Source: Cerioporus squamosus (lineage: Eukaryota > Basidiomycota > Agaricomycetes > Polyporales > Polyporaceae). Taken from it: DNA of 15,656 nt. Below the pieces are notes generated by a model that saw only the letters and a program-made list of their open reading frames with translations, had not been told where the DNA came from and did not search any database. The translations under genes and the position numbers were made by a program. How positions within the stretch are numbered: the first letter of the stretch is position 1; the number at the start of each line of letters is the position of its first letter. This document shows positions 9,401 through 15,656 of the stretch, in pieces. The DNA is taken from assembly GCA_022592435.1 (NCBI GenBank), contig JABYQS010000674.1:1-15656 (forward strand), written 5' to 3'.

Positions 9401-9721
9401 CAGGACTGCATCTGAACTTGAGCCCGAGGTGGACTGGCTGAGGGACCGTGCTCGCAGCTGGATGTCGGGATCTGGCTCTTCTTCTAGTATAGGCCCATCC
9501 TCTACAATCCCGAGGGGTGGATTCTCATGTGAATGTTCAGAGACTGAGCGATCTGAGCCTGGATCAGACCCAGATTGTGAAGCGGACTTGGAGGAAGCAC
9601 TGCTTGAGAGCGTGTAGAGTTTCTGGCCAGCCAGACGAACAGCCCGGTAGTGACGGCAGTGTGTGCGATAGCTCACAGATTTGCCACATGTAGAGGTACA
9701 GTGATAGTGACGCTTGGCCAT
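6495..9721 (-). CDS. Tnp2-type (CACTA-like) transposase
   Basis: Transposase that cuts and rejoins element ends in the nucleus. Exons: 9721-9181, 9126-7243, 7186-6939, 6882-6495; introns of 54, 56 and 56 nt with GT-AG ends and, for the second, a TGACTAAC branch site. Start chosen at MAKRHYHC because a CxxxC...HCRH zinc-finger-like motif follows at once; an in-frame ATG at 9772 would add 17 residues. After an acidic Ser-rich linker come a Cys cluster, then the DDE-type core: CDGYLLF (Asp codon 8590-8588), LNYNLPPE, GDIIA (Asp 8317-8315), CRSC, WEWMHLFSENN (Glu 7939-7937), TAETWAFW, YYYQY, and HGLLH near 7500. The last two exons carry the usual family C-terminal part, ending in WGIIDRS and an Asp/Ser-rich tail. 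One extra base near 6639 breaks the frame. Apart from that the product would be about 1019 residues. The main exon is uninterrupted. Confidence 0.88.
6636..6642 (-). other. Frame break in transposase C-terminus
   Basis: Upstream, the frame reads ...NLSAVHC. Downstream, family-like sequence VGRVRSRKSWGIIDRS continues in the next frame, with a single base between the Cys codon (6642-6640) and the GTG codon at 6638. No intron fits because the two coding parts are adjacent. Either one base was gained, two were lost, or the assembly has an error. The summed exon length (3061 nt) leaves remainder one, in line with one extra base. Confidence 0.65.
6943..6968. repeat. 10-bp perfect stem-loop beside a splice donor
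   Basis: ACATATGAGC (6943-6952) pairs with GCTCATATGT (6959-6968) around AGTTGC. On the coding (minus) strand the hairpin ends four bases before the donor at 6938, inside transposase exon 3. Confidence 0.7.
7187..7242 (-). other. Transposase intron 2
   Basis: GTACGC donor, TTGACTAAC branch site, TGTGCAG acceptor, 56 nt. Splicing joins ...VLVPS to YPLHYLRRP in one frame. Without splicing the frame meets a stop at 7208. Confidence 0.85.
9127..9180 (-). other. Possible in-frame 54-nt intron 1
   Basis: GTGAGT donor and TGTGTAG acceptor with CTGAT between them. The length is divisible by three and there is no stop, so both spliced and retained forms keep the frame. The retained 18 residues are hydrophobic and Cys-rich, unlike the acidic linker on either side, so I favour splicing. 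Confidence 0.6.
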
Positions 9722-9926
9722 CCTGGAGGGTGGGGATACAACAGCATAAACGATCACTGTTGCAACATGCATAGACGGGCGTCAGCAGTACCAAAATGGG
9801 TTGCACTGCAATCGGGAATATCCGAGCGGACCAAGTCCGAGTGAGTCTTGGTCCGTGGGCCTCATTCGACCTGCTTGTTCTCTCTAAGTCCACCATTTAC
9901 GTTGCCACCCTCCTGCTCACCTCGCA
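9722..9926. promoter_or_regulatory. Shared divergent promoter with palindromes
   Basis: About 205 bp between the chosen starts of the transposase and its divergent neighbour, so both promoters must overlap here. It holds TGTTGCAACA (9758-9767), ATGCAT (9767-9772), TTGCACTGCAA (9801-9811), and a hairpin with 9-bp perfect arms, CGGACCAAG (9827-9835) and CTTGGTCCG (9847-9855). A pyrimidine-rich stretch precedes the plus-strand start. No clear TATA box. If the ATG at 9772 is used, the first two palindromes fall in coding sequence. Confidence 0.55.
9827..9855. promoter_or_regulatory. 9-bp dyad in the divergent promoter
   Basis: Arms CGGACCAAG and CTTGGTCCG with an 11-base spacer, roughly midway between the two start codons. 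Candidate protein-binding site or hairpin; no protein is assigned. Confidence 0.45.
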
Positions 9927-12710
9927 ATGCCTGAGAACTCCAGCTCGAAGAAAGAAGAAGAAGCAAGAAGCTGTGAAGCCGCCGAAGAAAAGGAAGCTTA
10001 TACCACGCCCACCTGGACAACTCGGACGTGAGAAGAACGGAGGTTATAACCTCCCGACAGCTATGAATCTTGGCAGAAAAGGCACACCCAAGATGATATA
10101 CAACCGCATCGCCATACCTATTTTTTCTGTATTTGTTTGAGCACATATACTCACCCAAGTTTCTCTTTAGCAAGATGTGCGACAACTGGCCAACATACAT
10201 CTCAACACCAAGAAGTCATTCAGAAAGCAATCGCCGGACACTGTGACAGCGGTTTGTAAGCTGGTAAGCACCACATCTTTATTCCCTTGTAACTCACCTG
10301 GACGCTCCGTATAGATGGAGAAGAGGCATCCCGATCTTGCCTGCTACGACTCAACTGGCCAGTGCGAGACCTCCTCACTCAGTACCTCAACAATCACAAG
10401 GGCAGGATCAAGGATTGGCGCAAGAACAGGCAGCTCCAGCTGAAGACGATACTAGGTGGGATCCGTATGGGGCAAGCGTAGACGTCGACCTGGAGGATGA
10501 GTCCGACGATGACTTGCATCACAGCGAGCCGGATGGCACTGGCCCGGAGGATGAGGCCATGGACATAGACCCTACCGAGCTTTGGCAAGGCAATCAGTAT
10601 AACCACCTTGATGATAGCGCTACTCGCAGCGGGGAGGGCAAGGCTGGAGGTGCAAAGAAGCACGCAACTGGCATGGGCAAGGACTTGAAGAAGGCTTCAG
10701 CATCTGGAACAGCATCGAAGACAGCTTCAGGTAGCGGCAACAACGACCGCATACAGTCATTGGGCCAGGCAAAGCAGAAGGGTTGGTGTCCACATCTGGT
10801 TTCCCCTCCATCTGTCGCTGATGTTCACAACTCAATAGCCGCCGCCAATCCAGAAAGCCAGTCGGGAAGCAACACAGGTCAAGGGTCCGACCATCCGGCT
10901 GCCGCCAACTGCTGGCATGACCTTCAACCGCAACCGCAAGAGAATGATAGTAGTAAGCTCTGCTCTTCCTCCGCTCGTTTTCGAAGCTTGTCTGACCAGT
11001 TGGACTGTCTAGCTCTCGGATATGTCGGAAGATGAGGAGGAGGATGAAGGAAGAGCGGAGTTGATCAAGCCGTGGACGGCCGGGTGGCAGGATGGCGTTG
11101 AAGAAGACTTCAGGCTGCAGGATGCCACACTGAACCTTCCAGATGTAGCGTCACCAGGACCATCTGGTAGCACCCAAGGAAGATCGCGCAGGATATCGCA
11201 CTGGTACGCTGCGATCCGATCATAGAGTGACCATGATTGATACTATCTCACAGATAGCCGTCACCCTCTGCGCGGGCCTACTCCGAGTCTCTCCACTCAA
11301 GGGCAAAGGGAAGCAGCGTGCTCAGCCTGTGCGGACACCAACTCCTGTCAGAAGTGATGATGACGGTTCAAGCATTGGTTCGGTGTTACAAGAGATTCGG
11401 GAGGACGACATCGACGAGGAGAAGAGCAGAAACCCAAACCCCACTATGTGTCCTGAGACCGGTTGTCGGGACCTCATCCCTGAGACCCGAGTGGCAAGCT
11501 CGCTCTGCTGCTCCGGACCCGTGCACACGCTCTCATCAATAATCAAGCTGACCAGCAGCGCATGCGAGAACTCCACTACGCGATCTGCCAGGAGGTCAAG
11601 GCTGCCTTGCTCGTGGACGTTGCGCAGGCGTCGGGATGGCCCATGACATTCAAACCAGCTACGCTGTCAAGTGCTGTAGAGACACTCCAAACGCGCATCG
11701 CGGAGATTGCACGCAACCCGGAGGAACTGTCGGTCATGTGGCGGGTCCAGGGGCTCAAGACTCCTCTCTCGACGATTGCGGCTATTTGGCAAAAGGGCAG
11801 CGGGCGAGACTCCGCCCTTGCCCTTGGTACAGCAATTGTGGCGGCGAGGGTCGGATTGTGAGTGTGGATGTCCTCTCCGAACTGCTTGACGGAACTAATA
11901 CCAGATGCACACAACAGTTTCGGCGAGCAAGGAGAAGCTGTGATTCTCTCCGTCCTTGAACGCATCCTGCCTGAATGGGAGCTGAAGACGGTGGCTGACG
12001 CATACTACCCTCTGCCAGAGGATGCCTTTCGCCACCTGATTCTAGCCCCAGAGGTCGCAGTGATGTTGATCAGCGCGATGCGAAAGATTCCGCGACTTGA
12101 AGCTGTTGAGGTCATGCTGAAAGCTCGAACTACGGCTACTCGAGGTTCACCTTGGACAACAGCACTCCCACGAACATGGTTATCGCGGAGAACCATCGGT
12201 TGTACCGGCAGCTCGAGGTGAGTCTGTGTTGATGCTCCTCAGTAACAGGCACTGATGTAGAACCTGTCACCGCCTGGTCAGAAACAACATGATGCGGAGA
12301 CTGTGAAGGGCTTGGTGGATGTGCAGCCTGCTCCACTCGTCGCATTGTCAGCGCAGAGCGGGGCCCGCATTACCCGGAGTGCAGTCCGGCAAGCTGCAGC
12401 TGCCAGCTCCTCAGGCATCACAGCGGACGCAGCACCTGTGCCCGCGACGAACACCCCGGCAGCGAGCACTGCAGGAGCTCGTGGAGCTCCCATGAAGACC
12501 ACCAAGCCCCACCCAAGGCCCGTCAAGAAGGACAAGGCGGCCGAGGGCAAGAAGGCAGAAACAGCGAAACCTGCTGGCGGTCCCCGCATCCTCAGCTTGA
12601 CAGATTTCCCCCGGGTACGTCCCATATCTTCTCAGGACCATCATGGCATTAGTCTGACGTGAGCCCAGCCATCCGCTCCGAAAGGTCGCGCCAGGACTCT
12701 ACGTCGCTGA
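9927..12710 (+). CDS. Divergent partner protein, probably broken
   Basis: Not a family I can name; it resembles proteins seen beside Tnp2 transposases in Agaricomycetes (from memory). Likely exons: 9927-10128, 10171-10263, 10315-10952 (may hide another intron), 11013-11203, about 11258-11857, 11905-12217, 12261-12614, 12669-12710. Seen in order: a Lys-rich stretch (KKKKQEAVKPPKKRK, NLS-like), GYNLPTAMNL, MEKRHPDLACYD, NWPVRDLLTQYLNN, an acidic block (DVDLEDESDDD), NRNRKRMIV spliced exactly to LSDMSEDEEEDEG, a helical block (MRELHYAICQEVKAALL; LPEDAFRHLILAPEVAV), NYGYSRF, and an Ala/Pro/Lys-rich tail ending TLRR. Several junctions need a one-base shift (about 9955, 10350, 10440, 11290, 11490, 11900, 12127), while the other splice sites are clean. 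A nuclear DNA-binding or helper role is inferred from composition and position only. Pseudogene, assembly error or missed introns are all possible. Confidence 0.6.
10039..10054. repeat. 16-bp perfect palindrome
   Basis: GGAGGTTATAACCTCC is its own reverse complement. It lies in the first exon of the partner gene, in the codons for the conserved-looking GGYNLP. Confidence 0.8.
10953..11012 (+). other. Partner-gene intron (60 nt)
   Basis: GTAAGC donor, TCTGACC branch-like site and TCTAG acceptor. The splice falls between whole codons and joins RKRMIV to LSDMSEDEEE, a natural basic-to-acidic junction in one frame. This is the clearest evidence that the locus was, or is, a spliced gene. Confidence 0.75.
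12615..12668 (+). other. Partner-gene last intron (54 nt)
   Basis: GTACGT donor, TCTGACG branch-like site and CCCAG acceptor. It joins SLTDFPR to PSAPKGRARTLRR and a stop at 12708-12710, giving a short basic C-terminal exon. Confidence 0.7.
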
Positions 12711-13287
12711 ACCTCTCCCTCATCACCGACGCTCTCTCTTCCGTCAGACTCTCTCTCACTGTCGCCAAACCTCTCTCTCTCTGCCCAAACCTCTCTCTCC
12801 GTCTCGAAACCTCTCGCTCAGTCGCCAAACTGCTCGCTCAGTCGCCAAACCTCTCTCTCTGTCGCCAAACCTCTCTCTCCGTCTCGAAACCTCGCGCTCA
12901 GTCGCCAAACTGCTCGCTCAGTCGCCAAACCTCTCTCTGTCGCCAAACCTCTCTCTCCGTCTCGAAACCTCTCGCTCAGTCGCCACACTGCTTGCTCAGT
13001 CGCCAAACTGCTCGCTCTGTTGTCTGCATGTACTTGTCAACATTATTCCATTATTCCCGCTCTTGTTCACCTCTACCTCCACCCTCCTTCACTTGCGGAC
13101 TCACTGTTCTGCCTACATCTCTCGCTGGTTCACCAGCTAGAACGCTCGGTCAGATACTGGTATGCGCTACATCTTTCACGTACATATTACCACACGCTCG
13201 TTGCTGTAGATGCATGTCATTGATAACACTTGAAGGATATATTGAACGCAATTGCCCCAGCAGACAGCATGTACAACCAACTACATG
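12711..13287. other. Convergent 3' spacer with minisatellite
   Basis: Between the stops of the partner gene and the downstream minus-strand gene. About half is a tandem array. The rest (13020-13265) is pyrimidine-rich to AT-rich and has no gene. Both 3' ends must be formed here. Confidence 0.7.
12751..13008 (+). repeat. 20-bp minisatellite with 80-bp higher-order units
   Basis: Thirteen units, twelve of 20 bp and one of 18 bp, nearly all ending CAAAC or GAAAC. Four unit types follow each other in a fixed order: CTCTCTCTCTGTCGCCAAAC-like, CTCTCTCTCCGTCTCGAAAC, CTCTCGCTCAGTCGCCAAAC-like, TGCTCGCTCAGTCGCCAAAC-like. The four-unit block repeats at 12771-12850, 12851-12930 and 12931-13008, with one extra unit in front (12751-12770). 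The period is not a multiple of three, so the open frame across it is not coding. Confidence 0.9.
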
Positions 13288-13289
13288 CT
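13266..13289. repeat. 8-bp stem-loop at a gene end
   Basis: AGCATGTA and TACATGCT are perfect arms around CAACCAAC. The stem overlaps the stop codon (13290-13288) of the minus-strand gene, so it would form at the start of that transcript's 3' untranslated region. A role in 3'-end formation is only a possibility. Confidence 0.5.
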
Positions 13290-15423
13290 AAAGCCCCTTC
13301 GGCTGCATGGCCGCGCGTGTCCTCGACCTCGTAACTCGACCAGACAACAATGGTATAGTACCGACCCCTGCATCCCGACATTCCAGCTGCTTGCGCTTAC
13401 CTAGAACGACAGTGGACAGAGGAGTATCCGTGTCCGAGTCATCCTCCTCCACGTCATCCGGATCTTCGTCTGGGATAGTGTCACTGTCTTCTGCCCCGTA
13501 CGGGGCTTCCTCTTCTTCTAGAGCACGCAGCTGGGCTCGGATGCGGTGCATATAGCCGGAGACAACTTGCAGCCCTTTCTGTATATCTCTCTTGCGCGGA
13601 TTCTTGTACGGCCGTCCAGGCTTGCCTGTCCGGTGCTGAGCTATGTGAGTACTCGAGTAGGTAAGCCACTGACAATGCTCACCGTCTTTTTACGACCGGG
13701 CTTCCACTTCACGCTCACGTCTTGCACGTTCTCCACCATCTCCCGGAATGACGCTATGCCAACAGTCGTATTGTTCGCGAGACGTCGCATGTCTGGAGCA
13801 AGCGTCTGAAACCTTGACTCGTCAGTACAGTACTGGAAGAACGGCCGCCTTCTCTGCGCACCAGCTGATCATTCAGAGCAAGATGCCACGACTCTGGCCG
13901 GCGCGCTCGGATCACGGAATAGAACTTCACAGATCCTCTGCTTATAAACGTACACCGGCAAGATCTTGTACGAAGCTCGGTGATGGCAATGGACGAGCTA
14001 TCAAACTCGTCTCCTAAAGCACACGTCAGACGTGTCATACAGATGAAGTCAAAGCGCTACTCACCGATAGTATGGGTCTGGTCCAACAGACCTGATGACG
14101 CCAGCTGGTTATAGAAGTCTGGGCTTACATTCACGAAGCTCTTTCGGTAGACGTGGACATAGCGGGATATATAGTTGCGGTGCGACCGGTAGTTGAAAGC
14201 GAATGGATTTGGATGGTTTGCCGGCGGAGCGACAACCTCCAGGAAGTGATCTGATGACCACAGGGCCATGTACCGGACAAGAACGTCCAAGAAACGGTCG
14301 AACTCCGGCTTGTCAGCGCAAAGCTGGATCGTCGGCATGCCTGGCCAGAGTCCGACAAGGTGCAGGAGATCATTCGCAGTATGCTTCCCTAGACCGTTGA
14401 AAACAGTCTGCACGGCGTATAGAGAGACAATGATGGGAAGTTGCGCTGCACGGGCATTCGGATGGGCGACGACCTCCGATCTCCATGCTGCTACTCGTTC
14501 CATTGCCTCGCCGGTTTCATTCGCCCAGTCGGGACCGTGGTCTTCGTCCCATAGCATTGACCAGAACTAGCTATGAGTGAGAATGGTTCGCAAGAGAGCG
14601 ACTGAACCCGACACTGACCTGAGATCCCACCGTCAGGTCTCCATCCATCCAGAGCTGACTACGGCTCAGGACATGCAGGCGCACCAGACGAGCGAAATCA
14701 GTGACAAGGATAGCACAGTCTTGACATACGACCGCTGCAAATATGTTGATATATCGGTCACTGAAGTCGACCGCTGCAGGAGAACCTGGAACAACAAAGC
14801 GCGATGGCAAGGCGAACGACCTCAGCCGCTTTGCCTTTGCCTTGTTCTTGTTGGGACCAGGTCGGCAGTGTTCCGTCAAGGCGTAGAAGTCTTCAAGGGA
14901 TACAACGAAAACTGAGGCTTCGAGGCCGAGGTGAATACGGACGGCGTGCTGTCAGAATTGACATGGGAGTTAAAGCATGGCAGTAAGTGGAACACGGTCA
15001 CTTACATAACCTGCAGCAATCACCAGCTCCTTGCCTCTTGATGCGACTGAGACAGGGCCATCCGCCAACAAACGCAAGAGGGGAGCGAACTTCTTCCATG
15101 CCCTCGACTTGACGCGTTCCGCATCGAATGGATCGGCTTTGGTTCCTCCATGCGATCCAACGGCTCTTCGATGGCTGGGTCGTAGCCAAGGGATGTCCAG
15201 GTCAGGGTGTCGTAGCTTTTGGTCTTTGTTCCAACAGCATGGCACCGGAAGAAAAACTTCCAATGTCCTGCATGGCACACATACATCAGTAATAAGCTTC
15301 CCGCCAACCATGGTAGAGCTCGGACTCACCGAGAAGCATCAGTCCATCATTTTTTTTGGGATAATTGTCTATGAGTGTCCGGAGATTATGTTCAATCGCC
15401 TTCAGGACGTCTACTTCGGGCAT
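13288..15423 (-). CDS. Conserved-looking unknown, AT-hook-like tail
   Basis: Function unknown; similar proteins are, from memory, repeated in Agaricomycete genomes. Exons: 15423-15330, 15267-15006, 14948-14619, 14566-14065, 14013-13862, 13805-13683, 13635-13288. Introns of 47-62 nt have GT-AG ends, and every junction joins the open frames exactly. Total 1811 nt, or about 603 residues if one base is restored at 15134-15140, where DRMEEPKP must change frame to DPFDAERVKSRAWKKF. Seen in order: HWKFFFRCH, GPVSVASRGKELVIAAGY, a Lys-rich patch, VVPGSPAAVDFSDRYINIF, LWDEDHGPDWANETGEAMER, HPNPFAFNYRSHRNYISRY, GDEFDSSSIAITELRT, FREMVENVQ. Residues about 482-504 are basic with a GRP core (KPGRPYKNPRKR), AT-hook-like, followed by a long acidic stretch and GKRKQL. 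No enzyme motif. The 56-nt intron 13861-13806 could instead be coding with a one-base loss. The N-terminus is probably incomplete: the frame is open upstream to 15513, behind a CAG acceptor-like site. Confidence 0.72.
14021..14035. repeat. 15-bp palindrome around a branch site
   Basis: ACACGTCAGACGTGT is a 7+1+7 palindrome lying inside the intron 14064-14014 of the minus-strand gene. On the coding strand its centre is the likely lariat branch site (GTCTGACG), about 15-20 bases before the acceptor. Confidence 0.6.
15134..15140 (-). other. Frame break in the unknown gene
   Basis: The two coding frames meet here without room for an intron, and one missing base explains it (CCN-GAT instead of CC-GAT). 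An alternative that avoids the break is a 71-nt GT-AG intron starting at GTGCCATG near 15246, but this would remove protein-like sequence (SLGYDPAIEEPLDRMEE lies partly within it). Confidence 0.5.
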
Positions 15424-15656
15424 GGGTGACGTATCCGCGAACGAAGTAGCAAGTAGACGAGTACGAATGAAGACGAGCTCGCGACGTCGCGCCTCAGAGT
15501 CAGTCGACGCGACCTGTCACCCAGTGTGACACTAGCGCCCGGCTGAATGTCAAAGTCGCAATTGTTAACGAACGTCTTATGCACAAACTCCCTATTTTTT
15601 TGCTTCAACGCAACTCTAATAGATGTAGGCTACCTAGAGAAATTGTTTTCACCCGT
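15424..15656. other. Upstream part of the unknown gene
   Basis: On the minus strand the frame leading into the chosen Met is open from 15513, preceded by CAG at 15516-15514. A second open frame, 15608-15411, starts MKQKNREF and would need a frame change near 15505 to join. A 5' exon probably lies here or beyond the window edge; the true start cannot be set. Confidence 0.4.

Noticed and set aside
8390..9441. Several open frames on the plus strand within 7208-9772
   Set aside because: Antisense shadows of the transposase exon; none has a recognisable product.
10337..11035. Independent 232-residue gene starting at 10337
   Set aside because: The frame begins at TTG, and its first part overlaps the better-supported NWPVRDLLTQYLNN frame. 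It ends by running into the 10953-11012 intron.
12751..13008. CRISPR-like array
   Set aside because: Units are contiguous with no unique spacers, and the context is fungal.
12659..13291. Open frame of 210 residues on the plus strand across the minisatellite
   Set aside because: The period is 20 bp, not a multiple of three, and the frame exists only because the array is pyrimidine-rich. The splice model of the partner gene ends at 12710.
13905..13985. Compensated pair of frameshifts near ELRT...FYSVIRA
   Set aside because: Another frame also gives plausible residues, but the direct frame stays open and looks like the rest of the protein, so no shift is needed.

Overview
The window looks like nuclear DNA of a basidiomycete fungus, most likely an Agaricomycete. 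The reasons are short introns of about 42-62 nt with GT...CTRAY...AG signals, a transposase of the Tnp2 (CACTA/CMC-like) type that is common in those genomes, and GC-rich spacers with pyrimidine-rich strands. No rRNA, tRNA, CRISPR array or bacterial gene was seen. It reads as a transposon-rich accessory region rather than a housekeeping locus.

Layout. Positions 1-2591 hold a 2.27 kb element (257-2529) with 26-bp terminal inverted repeats and no convincing gene; it appears to be inserted in a short array of a 34-bp repeat. Positions 2831-3759 hold a 929-bp AT-rich element with 30-bp inverted repeats flanked by TA on both sides, as in Tc1/mariner-type non-autonomous elements. Positions 3762-6494 are GC-rich and pyrimidine-rich, open in many frames, with no gene I can defend.

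The core is 6495-15423, with three spliced genes. (1) On the minus strand, 9721-6495, a Tnp2-type transposase: four exons, catalytic acids in place, one reading-frame break near the C-terminus. (2) Divergent from it on the plus strand, 9927-12710, a modular nuclear-type protein with basic ends and acidic patches, several clean introns and several frame discontinuities. (3) Convergent with gene 2 on the minus strand, 15423-13288, a seven-exon gene for about 600 residues of unknown function, with an AT-hook-like basic patch and an acidic tail, and one frame break. A 20-bp minisatellite organised in 80-bp higher-order units lies between genes 2 and 3.

The simplest model is that genes 1 and 2, sharing a palindrome-rich promoter of about 200 bp, are the transposase and its partner protein in a large CACTA-like element. 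Whether gene 3 is cargo of the same element or host DNA cannot be decided, because I could not find both element ends. Family statements rest on motif recognition from memory; no database search was possible.
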